Part shown: positions 32,901 through 44,847 of the stretch, one piece after another
How the letters are laid out: each line of letters opens with the position of its first letter
Numbering within the stretch: the first letter of the stretch is position 1
NCBI GenBank assembly: GCA_028023455.1
Contig: JAQFVV010006652.1
Span: 126,001-190,000, forward strand
Direction of reading: 5' to 3'
Origin: Epiperipatus broadwayi
Lineage: Eukaryota > Onychophora > Udeonychophora > Euonychophora > Peripatidae
DNA: 64,000 nucleotides
Notes under the pieces: generated by a model
The model's input: only the letters and a program-made list of their open reading frames with translations
Database searches by the model: none
What the model was told of the DNA's origin: nothing
Program-made: the position numbers and the translations under genes

Positions 32901-35740
32901 GGATGTTTTATGTTTACCTAAATGTTAGTGCCTACAGTGATATGGGTCTAAAAGCAAAATCCTCTATTTTTGTTAGAAATAAAGTACCAAAAAGGGATTC
33001 AAACCTGGTACATATGAAAAGGTTATAAGATATAACTGTGTCTAGGTTCAGATAATCTAGTGGTGCCCTGCTCGACCTTATTCACTTGTTATTTATTTAA
33101 ATATGCACTTGACATCAAACCAAGAGATGAAAGTGGATAAAATCTACTGCCTGTATACCTGAGAAGATATTTTATTGAGTTACCAGTGTACTCACCCACT
33201 TGATGTTATTTCCTGAGTTATAATAGTTTGTTCTTAATAATTTGTTTATAGTTTCTTTGTTTATTGATGATACAATGCCTGCCTAACTAGGGTTTAAAAT
33301 AGGCCAGACACCTTAAATGACTAGTCTCCAAGCATTATTGTTTCTAATTATTGATATTATGATATCTTTAGAAATCTTAAGTAGAAATTGATGAATTTAA
33401 GCCGCCGATATTTTGAATGATAATTAATATTTTGGTCATTAATAAATTTCAATGACTATTAGAGTTACAACTTATATATATATATATATGATTCCTTAAT
33501 ATGCTTGATAACTCATCAGTCTGATCTTTTGATTCATAGCCACTACTCAGGTATATTATCATAATTCTTCTCATACTTTAATTTAAGTTATAATGCATCT
33601 TGATTCATGGCTTATACTCAGCTAGTGATAATATTTTATAAAAATACAATTCTTTGCTTTTTGATATAAAATTTTTCGTTTATTAAGTTATAATATTATG
33701 ATCTCTAATATATTTATATATTTTGACTACTCAGGTATCTTAATTTCATTTGATCTAGTTTATTTAAGTTACAATATATATATAATTAATATAACATAGA
33801 ATAAATAAAAATGAACAAAAAAATAGTTTCCAACAATGGGCTGTTCTTCATAACCAATCTATGTTTAAATACAACAGAAAATACACATTTTCATTTTAAC
33901 TGAAAAATTCTAATAAGCTAGGACTTTTTTTAATAATGATGTCCATATCCAATATTTGAATTTATTTTTAAAATTTTAAATATCTAATAGCTATCCTATC
34001 TTAAATAGCATATAAATATTGGTACTTTGGTATTATTCCTGCTATGATGTATTACTCCAATGATGTGTTATTCTAAGTTTGCATTAGGTTTCAAATAACA
34101 CCACCAAAGAATGTGTGGACAAACTTAATCGATAAAATTTATCCACAGATCCCATGGAAGCATTATTTTACATATATATCTAATTTAGAATAATACATCA
34201 CTGGGAGGAATACGTGATACCATGTGTAATATGAAAGTTCTAATCTAAAAAAAATAATGGTGATATATATTCATTATGGAAAAAGGAAAAAAGATATTAC
34301 AGTACTACATAAAACAGGTACTTGTCAGCTGTGCCTTTTTAATATGACACTTTGTGCCACTATAGAGACCCAGCATGTGTAAAACCATACTTCAAATCTA
34401 AAACAATAAAAAAAAAATCTTATTTCCAATGGGAGAGAGATGTATTCATTATGGAACAAGTAGAAATACGAAAAAGAACCCTGAAATATAGTGAGCTATA
34501 ACATAGTTTTAGCTATAGGTTTAACATTATATTTTTTTAAAAAAACATATATAAGTGTCTGAACATTTCAGATTTTCTACTTAATAGTTAAGTATTAGCA
34601 TGCTCATTATTTTATTTTAAATAATATGTATCCATTTTTTCCCTCATTGTTTACTAATTTAACATATTGGAAAGAAAGTACAGTATATAAAAATAATATA
34701 ATGACAAGATTTTCCCCTTAATAATACTTATATGAATTTAAGCATCTCATATGATTTTTTTCCCCCTTCAATGGATAAAGTTTGGAGTGATTTTTTTTTA
34801 GTTTAAGTCTTAAGTTGCAATCCTTCAGGTGATTTTTCTACAGAACATTCACATCTTGAATTACTCTCCTGAAGTTATCTTTAATGCTATTTGTTGTGTT
34901 TTGTATTCCTTCAAATAGCAATATCTGGATTTAAAATAATATTAAATTTTTAGCTCTAAAAAAAATACAAAGATATCAGGATTTTTAATTAAAACTAATT
35001 ACAAATGAGGCAAACTCAATCTTTATTGCCGGTGGTCAGTAGTTTCTTATTCTCTCCACATGAAAATGCTTGTGATTGGTTTTGAAAGTATTCTTTCTCA
35101 GTTTTGATTCCAAAAATAAAAACATATATTTTTCGTACTTTGTTTATGTATTATTGATTGTTTTCACAAACTATTTCTATAATATCTATTATCTTAAAAG
35201 AATAATGTAATTAGATTTAGGCTATATTTATGTTTAGAAGAAAAAAAACATTTCAAGAGAAATCAATAACATATGATCGTAGTTTGTAATTAGCTAAAAA
35301 AGAACATTTCATATTGATCACAGCAGAATTATTTTTCTCCTTATTTAACTAGAATTTTGTTAGCTTTAAGTAGTCTGAATAATAATACATTAAGGATTAG
35401 AAACGAAATTAAAATAAAACTTTCTTGTTTTTTAATTAATTTAAAATTTTTATTAGCATAATAGATGACTGACCAATAAAATATCCTATTCTTATCAACT
35501 TTAAATTCAGCGTATTATTTTTTCTAAATTTGCAGATCGGAAATAATATTTTTAAGAACAATTTTCATTTGTAAGCATATCTTTCTAACAAATAATTTGA
35601 AAATAAATATAAATTTGATGAAATACAAAGTTTGAAATTTAATCAAATCATTGCTAGCCAGGAGAGCCTCATAAATAATCGATCGCTGAAAGAGTTAACA
35701 ATATAATAATCTGTTTTGAAAAATTAATTATTTTACAATA
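29910..35740. other. long AT-rich stretch, no gene recognised
   Basis: Contents noted: a tRNA-like box B (GGGTTCAAATCC) at about 30029; an 18-bp tandem (TTTGGGGTTTGAAAGTT) at about 30528-30565; a tandem ATCATCTAGTACAA at 31363-31395; a box-B-like GGTTTGAATCCC on the minus strand at about 33000; and (AT)n near 33475. None amounts to a defined element. I found no exon with both splice sites and a sustained frame. Confidence 0.5.
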
Positions 35741-35746
35741 AATATT

Positions 35747-35876
35747 TTTAAAAATCAAAAAAGGTCAAGCATTGATGGCTAGTGGTTAGCATAGCTGCCT
35801 TCCAAGCAGCTGTCCCGGGTTCGCTTCCCAGTCAACGCATTTGACATATGAAATATATATATATTTAAAAATCAAA
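35747..35876 (+). mobile_element. tRNA-Gly(TCC)-derived mini-SINE with 13-bp target duplication (copy 2)
   Basis: The tRNA-like body (35769-35838) has acceptor GCATTGA/TCAACGC (6 of 7 pairs), box A GGCTAGTGGTTAGC, anticodon arm GCTGC-CTTCCAA-GCAGC (anticodon TCC) and box B GGGTTCGCTTCC. It is bounded by GTCAA and TTTGAC, which extend the acceptor stem. TTTAAAAATCAAA flanks it at 35747-35759 and 35864-35876, a target duplication. The tail is an AT tract. This is the best-preserved copy, but the T-stem mismatch argues against a working tRNA. Confidence 0.75.
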
Positions 35877-35879
35877 CAA

Positions 35880-37200
35880 AAAATATTATTATTTAGATCA
35901 CACATGTAACTATAACTAAAGTATATTAAAATATTTTTTTCAGCAGAGTAACTGCTATTTCCTGCAAATGAGAGAAAAATAAATAAAAAAATTTTTGGAA
36001 AATATTGTTCATATTTTCTCAATTTTATTAAATAAATTTATATTCCTTTCTCTGCAATCTATAATGCTAAGTTCCAATTTTGACATTATATAAGTTCTCA
36101 AACAACATGATAAAAACAACAAAGATAATATAATTTTTAACACAGAAAAATATAAACAAGATGGAACCTTACATGAAAAATGTGATTATGTTATCACTAT
36201 TATACTAAATATGTCATAATTTGGGAAAGAGAAAAATCTAACAAAAGATTTAAGATAAATAAATATATTACTTGTAGATACATTACTTCACAAATTTACT
36301 GCCTGATTAAATGTAAATTTCAAGTAAATATTATTTCAAGGCAGTAAAACAAAATGTCACAATTTAGGGGAAGGGGACTTCCTATTTTAATCATTAAAGT
36401 GTTTAACTTTATATTACTGGTTGTATATGCTCGATTTGTTAAGAGGATTTTGAAAAGTTTTCTATCTTTTATGATGGATGTTTGAGGACAGAAATGTATT
36501 CATATACTAATAACTTATAAAATGTACTAAACTTTTCTTTATTTATTATCAACAACATCTCCACTACTACCACCACCACATCATCATCATTATCATCATT
36601 ATTATTATTTAAGGTTTAAATATAAAGTTTGTACTAGATTCCAATTAACAATTTTATTCACACCTTAAGAAGATACAGATAGAAATCATTTTACATCTTT
36701 CTTATTATAGGTTACATGCTTACAAATGGGCAGCGGCTCTACAGTAAAAACAATAAATAAGAAAAAAAAAAACAAATGGTAAAAAAAAGGAAGGCCATCT
36801 GTCTGACACATCTATATAGGATTACATTGAATTAAGCTACTTAAGCATTATTTGTGTCAACAAATTGACCACTCAATACAGTGTTTTAACAATAAATAAC
36901 AACAAAAGGAAAACCCAGAAATACAGTGGCTATCTAGACAGTTTCAGTTAAAAAAATTTCACATATCAAGTGGGGTTTCGCTATAGTTTTACCGCCATCT
37001 GCTTATTAATCTTATTAGATACTGCTTAATTTAGCTTGGGACAATCTACTAGAGAATTTATGAAATTCTGATTTGATGTCACAATTTGTACTTACCATGG
37101 GTTATATTAATGTAAGTACTTTTAGACTCTGCATGGGAGTCCTTATATCCAGTTAATCAATCTTGCCATAACAGTCCAATAAAACACCTATGGGTCTTTG
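35880..37200. other. AT-rich spacer with ATC/ATT microsatellite
   Basis: 36565-36610 is an imperfect (ATC)n/(ATT)n tract. From about 36940 to 37200 the sequence looks like the 3' untranslated part of whatever encodes the frame at 37205. Confidence 0.5.
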
Positions 37201-37204
37201 ATCT

Positions 37205-37447
37205 TTAGAATTTCAGTTGATCCCATGTCTGACTGGCTAACCAGTGCTGGCATATTTTCCAATCGTAGTCTTTGGCCTCATCAAGTAACTTGAGAAAAAG
37301 CTCTTCTGGCATATTGTTCAATCCATTGTCAAAGACAATCTTCTTTCGCACTATCCATATAGTGAAATTTATAAAGGTGGCCAGTCTAATTTTACCATAA
37401 AGGCCACTCTTTATTATAAAGTTTGTACTATTACTGAGATTTCCCAA
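37205..37447 (-). pseudogene. possible LINE C-terminal fragment
   Basis: An 80-codon minus frame reads KSGLYGKIRLATFINFTIWI, VRKKIVFDNG, MPEELFLKLLDEA, DYDWKICQHW. The FTIWIVRKKIVFDN stretch resembles the C-terminal segment that follows the zinc knuckle in some LINE ORF2 proteins (x-WxIWxxRNxxIF). There is no RT upstream. The assignment is tentative; a host exon relic is the alternative. Confidence 0.35.
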
Positions 37448-37449
37448 AT

Positions 37450-37990
37450 AGAGTTAAAGTATATTATTATATATAAGAATAGCATTAAACAGTATGAATA
37501 AATGCTTAATAACTGATATAAGAGAAATATAAAATAAAATGGGCTGAATGAATACTCGATATTTGACATAAAAAAAATATGAAATAAAATGAGTGAATAA
37601 GTAACTTAGTAATAAAGAAAACGTAAATAATATATGATATTTAAGATAAATATACAATAGAAAGAATAAGAAATACTCTGTAATCTGTTATAATTTATTA
37701 CTTAACCCTTATTCTGAATGTCTCTGTACTTTGTGATTTATCCCACGCTACTGATTACATATATTCTTATAATTATTATTAAACAATAAATTATTAATGT
37801 GTTAATCAAATTTGTAACTTTTGATCTTTCTACAGACAGTTCAAAATACTACCAACTAGACTTCACATGTATCAATTTATTTTTCATATATGTGTCCTTT
37901 AATTTGAGTTTTTCTCATAGGAAGAAGTAATTTTTTTAGTATATTTACCTTTTTATAAATATCTTTGGAAATAAAAAAAATATCATCAGA
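37450..37990. other. AT-rich spacer, nothing recognised
   Basis: A 67-codon hydrophobic minus frame (37454-37657) is built from A/T runs and is not called. Confidence 0.6.
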
Positions 37991-37994
37991 AGTT

Positions 37995-38165
37995 ATATAC
38001 ATATGTGCATATTAAAAAGTATTGGTACCCTGCAATTCAATTAAAAATAGGTTTTCTATTCTAATCAATGTTCATCAACAAATGTGAGCTATTACAACTT
38101 ATATATCTTTGAATGTGAGAGGGGCTTGGAACAAAATATAATATAGTTCACAGTTGCATTGTATA
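37995..38165 (+). repeat. dispersed repeat family C (copy 2)
   Basis: It shares ATATGTGCATATT-AAAAGTATTG, CTATTCTAATCAATGTTCAT-CAAC and GGGGCTTGGAACAAAATATA with 17271-17440, in the same order and orientation. Confidence 0.65.
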
Positions 38166-38169
38166 CTAA

Positions 38170-40320
38170 AAAATGATTGCACATACAGTATGTAAACAGA
38201 ATAAAATGTTCAAATATATATCTAAAGTCAGGTGGCAATCACTAAGCACTATGTGCAGATAGAAAATTAATCACTTGTATTTTAAATATTAATTAAGGCT
38301 TTACAGTCAGAAGAACAAACTTATACCATCTTATATGCTTTTTAACGTGAATTGATTATGAAATAACTGATATTTAAGAATACAGAATAGGGATATTTCA
38401 ATTTTTTTAAAATTATGCACATAAAAATCCGTTATACAATAGGATATACATAAAAAATACTCTTTACATATTCCCAAAAGGAGGCTTTATATATATGAAT
38501 ATATTTTCTTGACAAACTTAATCTTAAACCCTACAAAAATTTACATAAAGAAATTAGAAGTTAACGGAAGAAGAAAACAGAGGTGTTTTATTATGCATGG
38601 ATTTAAATAATGAATAGTTAAAATATAAATTTAAAAAAAGATAACACAAACAAAATCTACACTCTATATGAATATTACAAAAATTTTAATAAATTATATC
38701 TGTAAAGGATTTCATAATAATTTAATACAAACAATTAGTTAACACTATATGCAACCTACACAAAATAGTACTAATTGTACAGATGTTCTCCATAGATATG
38801 AGTTTTACATACCAGATAGAGTTACCAAAGCTATACTGAAAATACTAACTGATAAAGTTAATATTTTCAAAGCAAAGAAATTACTGAAGATTTTTTTTTT
38901 TTACAAACTAATGTCAACATAATTGATAACTTTTTTTTCAAAAAACAACAGTATAAACTAATGTTTACGTAACTGTAAAATGTTAATGCATTCTTTTATA
39001 ATAATATAATACAAACTACAAAAAACTTGCATAATTTAGTAAATATATATATATTACAAAATAATGAAGCTGTAATAATTTGTTAGTAATTTCTTAATGA
39101 ACAATATAATAATTTGTGTAACTTAATACTAAAAAAAAAAATAAACAAACTGATGAAGACTTATTTTTTAAAAAAGTAATCAAATCTTATTACCAATGAT
39201 AAGTGGCATAATTCATTAAGAAATTATTAAAAAATTATGGTTTCATCATTTTGTATTATTTCTTATTAAATTTACAAAATTGTATAATTTGGCAATTGTT
39301 TTTTAGTAAATTACACAAGTTTTCACAGTTTCTTACAAAACTTGAATTAAATTTTACACTTTTATTCGATGTAACAACGTCCTTTTTTCTCCAATGAGCA
39401 TCAAGCAATGTCCAATTGTGAAATTTTATGAAAACAAAATGTCTCCTCTTCCAAATATTAGTTTTAAGTATCAAAATGATTACTTTTGAAGTTGTTTGTT
39501 TCAAAAATAGTTTAAATAGTGAAAGTTATTTAACGAAATTGTTTGTTTTTTTTTTAATGGCAGATTTTAATAAATAGGAAAATTGTTTGACTTTTGTTTT
39601 ATGTATCAATTAGCATCTTCAGTGTGGTCTTGATGACTCTACATGGTCTGTAAAGATCAATTCTGCTATGTGGAATGTCTGCACAATCAATACCACAAAA
39701 ATTAATGCTAATAATTAACACTTGCAAATGATTTTAAACTGATATGGCTCCTTCTCTCTTCCTACCCATTATCCCTGAGAATGCTAATACAATAAAAACC
39801 TGTCTTTAAATCAACTTTATATATATAAACATAAACACGACTTAAAGAATTACGTAGCAAATATTTAAAAAATAAATTGTATACTGAAAGCATCAAACGT
39901 ATGGCTTTTGTTTATTTTTTAAAACTATTTCGTGATCTGCAAATTCAGAATGAAGGATTTGTAACCATTTTGTAAAAAAATATAAAGCAGTATTTGCCTT
40001 TTTTAAAAAAAAAAAAATCTTTATGATAGGATAATAAGTTCGTAAAATAAATAATTGGAAATTTAGAGCATACAGATAAAATAACAAATTGGAACGAAGG
40101 AATATTAATAATTTCTGTAGCGTAATTTTTACTATATCACTCTCACGCAAGAAACTGGTTTCTATTCATTTGAGAGTGGTGTGGGGAAAATTACACTACA
40201 GAAATATTATTCATTATGGGAAGAAGAAAATATTAAGATTCAAAGCTCTGATCTTCAAACAATTCCTTTATTATTAATTTATATATATTATTTTTAAATA
40301 AATAAAATAAACAGTAATAC
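38170..40320. other. AT-rich spacer, nothing recognised
   Basis: Short frames at 39256-39504 and 39893-40150 show no motif. No repeat structure beyond homopolymers. Confidence 0.6.
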
Positions 40321-40426
40321 GCATGTTTTTCTGAACGTTTGTGATAATGGTGTTCTAGCTCTATTTTTATATTGGACTATTTCCATCATCTAATATGTGT
40401 GTTGAATGTCTTTAGAAAAGGTACAA

Positions 40427-40562
40427 AGAAGAAAATTTAAAGAAGCTGCTCACATGACAATGGCAAAAAATCCCATAAGCCAACCTAGTGTGACTATACA
40501 TAATGTATGGAAATCACTAATCAACTTTGCTCTGAGGAAAAAGTGGAGAAATCAGGAGGAAC
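40427..40562 (+). pseudogene. PLE protein C-terminal tail
   Basis: The frame VQRRKFKEAAHMTMAKNPIS then QPSVTIHNVWKSLIN and RKKWRNQ ends in TAA at about 40572. The pattern R(K)xKEAxxM...NxxxS..I..xWxxLI is the helix that follows the GIY-YIG domain in many PLEs. Nothing upstream of it survives. A more damaged version is at 42541-42600. Confidence 0.55.
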
Positions 40563-40752
40563 CTCATAGATAAGTATATGAAATTACTACATACTATTGC
40601 CTTTGGCAGGATGGCTCAGTTGGTTAGAGCGTTACCTTAAATTTCAATAATCAAGAATCTAAGGACCCAGGTTCGAATCCCATGCTAGTACTGTCACTGG
40701 TCAGGCCAGCAACACCTAAAGAAGAGGGGAGAAAAATACCTCTTGAAACGTT

Positions 40753-40905
40753 GTGCGTATACTAACCTGTTTGCTGTGATATTACTAACAGTTAGTGCAT
40801 ATACTAACATGTTTGCTGTGATATTATTAACATTTGTTTGCTGTGATATTACTAACAGTTGGTGCATATACTAACCTGTTTGCTGTGATATTACTAACAG
40901 TTGAA
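40753..40905 (+). repeat. tandem repeat inside the PLE tail, unit about 43 bp
   Basis: About three and a half copies of GTGCATATACTAACCTGTTT-GCTGTGATATTACTAACAGTT. Sister copies at 21.9 and 42.8 kb have a single unit, so the expansion is specific to this insertion. Confidence 0.85.
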
Positions 40906-41004
40906 TGCATTTGGAATATTTAACTAAAAATTAAACTTTTCTAAAGACATTCAACACACATATTAGATGATGGAAATAGTCCAATATAAAAATACAGTAA
41001 TACA

Positions 41005-42030
41005 CGCGTGTGCGCGCACACATGTGGATAGAAGTAACAATGGAGAAAAAATATGTTGATGAGTAAAGATGTAGTGATGTAGTGATCAGTGCGTCCAGGC
41101 TTGAATAAATCTAAAAAAAAATTTCCAACCCTAGGTTTACGATTAGGAAATCTAGCTATGCTTAGCTAGTGAAAAAAAAAAACGAAAACAGAAAACTACT
41201 AAAAGCCTGACTATAGTAATGTTTTTTTTATTATTTTACTTGAAAAAGGGGAATGATGGTGGTGAAAAAATCTTTTCACTGCAATAGATTATTTTACAAA
41301 TGTGATGCTCTTATTGGCTGGAGCAAAAATCACCTCACTTCATTTTTTTTTTCATAGATAAACCAATTCTTTACGATCGTCTTTGCCAACTACTGTTGAA
41401 CATCACGTGATACATCTAACATCTTAATAAAAATAATCTTAGCCAAACAAATGAAATACAAGATGTCAAATTATAAAAAACAAAAAAAAAAGACTAAATT
41501 ATTAAAAAACTTTTATTCTTAAAAACAATTCCCAATATAGAAGTGAAAACTCTTTTAAAATATTTGCCACTGATATGTGTAAACATATAAATATGTGCCT
41601 GTTACTTCACCATGTGGGTAGCACAATCCCAATCTTTCTATATTCATCATACTTCTGTTTTTGTCTTTTCATCACTTATTTCACTATATACATGTTTGTA
41701 GTGATTCTTGGTGTATCTACTGCTTGCACTTTAATAATGTTTACAAGACTTATATCATTGGGGGGGGGGGGATAAGGATAAAAAAAATTTGTAATGGAGG
41801 CTACATTCATGCAAACTATTGGCTTTCACCATATTTAATTATCATTTTTGTTTTGGCTAATTTGTCTCATTTACTTTCCAAATCAACAACTTACAGGGAA
41901 GCCATAATGTATGACGTATCAATATATCCTATTTCAATTATGTACTGTAAATAAACAAACAGGAAAAACATTACAATTTGTAAAACATCATAAATTTTAT
42001 AACATGGCAGCATTCATTTCCATGTCAGAA
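41005..42030. other. AT-rich spacer with G13 run
   Basis: A G13 run sits at about 41759-41771. The overlapping short frames at 41575-41954 run through it and are not called. Confidence 0.6.
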
Positions 42031-42080
42031 CGCCATATTCGATCATGTTTATTAATAGCATTTTTCGGTTTACATTAAAA

Positions 42081-42240
42081 ATATCAAAACAATTAAAGAG
42101 CCCTTAATCTTTTGATAATGAGTCTGCTGTTTCATTTCTACTAGGGTGAAAAATCTATTGAAGAAAAAAAAATGGTCCAGAGCATAATTATTTACAATGA
42201 AAGTCTGACAGTTTGCTGTTCATTTTATTTTTTTTTAAAA
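42081..42240 (+). repeat. 160-bp repeat, left copy of a direct pair
   Basis: It shares AAACAATTAAAGAGCCC, GTCTGCTG-TTCATTTCT, AAATCTATTGAAGAAAAA and CCAGAGCATAATTATTTA with 43086-43247. The 1-kb interval between the pair holds the PLE end and the foldback fragment. The distal part also resembles 17.05 kb (family C). Confidence 0.8.
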
Positions 42241-42252
42241 AAATACAGTATT

Positions 42253-42930
42253 GAAAGTTTTCCTGAAGATTTGTGATGATGGCATTTTAGTTGTATTTAT
42301 AGACTAAATTATTTCCATCATCTAATATTGAGTATTGAATGCCTTTAGAAAAATTTAACTTTATTTAAATTTTCAAAGTACATTCAACTGTTAGTAATAG
42401 CACACAGGTTAGTATATGCACAACATTTTGAGAGGTATTTTTCTCCTCTCTCCTTTAGGTATTGATGGCTTGACCAGTGATATTATTAACATGGGAATTG
42501 AACTTGGACCCTTAGATTCTTGAATATTGAATTTTAAGGTGATGGAAACCACTAATCAACTTTGCTCTTAGGAAAAAGTGGAGAAATCAGGAGGAATCTA
42601 ATAGATAAGTATATGAAATTCTACTGATGTTGTCTTTGGCAGGATAGCTCAGATGGTTAGAGCATTCCCTTAAAATTTCAATATTCAAGAATTTAAGGGT
42701 TCAAGTTTAATTCCAATGCTAATACTGTCACTGGTCAGGCCAGCAACACCTGAAGAAGAGATGAGAATAATACCTTTCAAAACATTGTGCTTATACTAAC
42801 TTGTGTCCTATTATTAACAGTTGAATGTACTTTGAAAATTTGAATAAAGTTAAGTTTTTCTAAAGATATTCAATACTCAGTATTAGATGATAAAATTAGT
42901 CCAATATATAAATACAAGTATAATTATAAA
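42253..42930 (+). mobile_element. Penelope-like element 3' end between inverted tail arms (second copy)
   Basis: The inverted arm (42253-42535), a damaged C-terminal coding remnant (ATGGAAACCACTAATCAACT at 42542, cf. 40505), then a tRNA-like module (box A TAGCTCAGATGGTTAGAGCA at about 42653), an HHR-like CTGAAGAAGAG motif at about 42766, and the tail to 42930. Here the inverted arm is much longer than at 40.3 kb and includes the arm's own tRNA-like box B (GGGAATTGAACTTGG). Confidence 0.7.
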
Positions 42931-43048
42931 TTTATTAAACGCACATTGATTACGTAAGTAATATTTACTGAGGCTATAACCTCGATAATATGCGTATAAA
43001 ATGCGATAGTAGGGACCTCTACAGGTGTTTTAACCACAAGCTTATGCT
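42930..43048 (+). repeat. half copy of the 6.3-kb foldback element
   Basis: TTATAAATTTATTAAACGCA to ACCACAAGCTTATG matches 6276-6403 (flank plus left arm). The centre and right arm are missing. Confidence 0.75.
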
Positions 43049-43085
43049 ATGGAAGAATAGTAAATTTATTATGTATTATTTATTC

Positions 43086-43247
43086 AAAACATCGAAACAA
43101 TTAAAGAGCCCATAATCTGCTGATAATGTGTCTGCTGCATCATTTCTGCTGGAAGGGCAAATCTATTGAAGAAAAATGATATGACCCAGAGCATATTTAT
43201 TTATAATCAAAGTCTGACATTTTGTTATTCATGTTATTTTAAAAAAT
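43086..43247 (+). repeat. 160-bp repeat, right copy of a direct pair
   Basis: Partner of 42081-42240, with about 80-85% identity by eye. Directly continuous with the HHR-like sequence at 43240. Confidence 0.8.
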
Positions 43248-43310
43248 GATCTGGACCAAATGAAGTGCTGGTTCAGTATGAAATACATATATACTGAAGA
43301 TCATTTATCT
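43240..43310 (+). ncRNA. hammerhead-like remnant (family B), core deleted
   Basis: Aligned to 1253-1309, the plus strand retains stem II with its loop (GTGCTGGTTCAGTAT), GAAA and a TACATATATA stem III. The CTGATGA box has lost two bases (reads ATGA), so it should be inactive. Flanks GATC/GATC and AATGATC/GATCATT can pair. Confidence 0.45.
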
Positions 43311-43617
43311 CTTTTTCACATGTGTGTGGTCATGTGTATCAATTGTATGAGATAGATTGGATAGTTGAAGGGTGCTTAAAAGTTTGGCTTCAAATCCCCT
43401 ATAATTACATTTAAACTCCATGGATATAGAGTATACCTGTATTTAAATATTAAGAATATAGTATAATAAGTTTATTATTTTTATTTCTTGAATGAATATG
43501 AATGAGTCAACACACACACACATAGTAAATGCACATGTAAATGTGCTTATTCAATTTATTATTATTAAGAACATTATTATTTTTTTAATTTTATTTATAC
43601 TATAATCTTAATTTATA

Positions 43618-43935
43618 TATGCATACTATACACAAAGAAAAGCATTCCTATTATATATATATGTGTATGTATATGTCTATGTATGTATGGAGTAGGTTAA
43701 AAGACATTGGATTCATGCAGTTCAATAAACAATAGTTAGTCTACTATAGAGATAGGATGGTGAGTGGTGGGTCATGTGAAAGTCTGTGCTCATATAACAT
43801 ATATTATATATATTGATACAGGTATATAATAAGCCTGTATTTCATTATTATAATCAAAGCTTATAACAATCTGTGAGCTATTGTACATGATATACATGGG
43901 AGGGGGAACGACTTGGAATAAAAATAAAAGATATC
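43618..43935 (+). repeat. dispersed repeat family C (copy 3, with an internal insertion)
   Basis: It shares TTATATATGCATACTATACAC, GTATG-AGTAGGTTAAAAGACATTG, AATC-GTGAGCTATTGTACATGAT and GACTTGGAATAAAA with 17.2 and 38.0 kb. About 120 bp near 43740-43850 has no counterpart in the other copies. Confidence 0.55.
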
Positions 43936-43939
43936 ATAT

Positions 43940-44845
43940 TACCTATGTATTTACTGATAAATAAGAGAAAATGGTCTAAAAATAAATGCTAAAACAACAG
44001 TGATAATAAAAATAAAATTTTAAAGTAGTTATAACAACCAAAATTGTTCTTTAGTATATATAAATTTAAATAACAAACAAATTAATCATTTTAGCATATA
44101 TAAATTTATGAGTTTTTTAAAACAAATAATACGAATAACAATAACTACTCTAAATAAAAGAGCTGCAAGTATTAAAGAATTGCATTAATTAATATGAACT
44201 GCATTGTAGCACAACAAAGGTGGGTTAAAGCACAGAGCAAAATTTTACAATAGATAAAATATGCAAGCAAGTAATAATGCTAAGTAAAACAAATAATTCA
44301 TTTTGAGAAATGAATGAATCAAACATATTACAAATATTTTAATTAGTCTATTAAGACTATTTTTAAAATCATATCTGTTACAAAGAACATGTTTCAAGAA
44401 AGGAGCTGCATAATGGGAAATTATAAACTCAGAATATCTGGATTTGAACCTCTAAACAAATGCTTTCCCTAAAACTTAGAAAAACCAAACAGCAAAAAAA
44501 AAATAAAAAAAAAACCAATGGAAATTATGGAAGTAATGTTTAAAATATGGGAAGTAAAAGTAAAATACGGTTAATCAAAATATCTATTATTTAAAATGTC
44601 TGCTATTCAAATAAAATTTCAAAGATGATTTTTAACCTTTTACAATAAATAAATAAATAAAATATGTAAATATCTATAAATTGAAAACTCTAATTGTAAT
44701 AAGCTGCCAGTTTATTTTTAATCTTGGCAAAATTTGGGTTTATAATAAAATGATAAAAGATCTATAAAATACAAAAAAAAAATTGTTAATCCAAAAAAGC
44801 CTTAGACCCAAGAATTTAACAATGTTTACATTATAGCTTAATATT
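43940..44845. other. AT-rich spacer, nothing firm
   Basis: A tRNA-like box B (GGATTTGAACCTC) occurs at about 44441 without a convincing box A. No gene seen. Confidence 0.5.
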
Positions 44846-44847
44846 AT

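Larger units (their letters stand above)
40325..41000 (+). mobile_element. Penelope-like element 3' end between inverted tail arms
   Basis: Order on the plus strand: an inverted tail arm (40325-40425), the PLE protein C-terminus (40427-40562), a tRNA-like module (box A TGGCTCAGTTGGTTAGAGCG at 40612, box B GGTTCGAATCCC at 40670), an HHR-like motif (about 40710-40760), tandem repeats (40753-40905), and the tail ATTAGATGATGGAAATAGTC ending near 41000. The 21.4- and 42.3-kb copies share these modules. The architecture matches the other PLE at 4.4 kb: a 5'-truncated body with an inverted copy of its own 3' end in front. Confidence 0.7.

Noticed and set aside
35769-35838. A functional tRNA-Gly gene
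   Set aside because: T-stem and acceptor mismatches, an AT tail and a target-site duplication show it is a retroposed copy.
41575-41954. Two overlapping frames across a G13 run
   Set aside because: Low-complexity translation, no family signature and no splice context.
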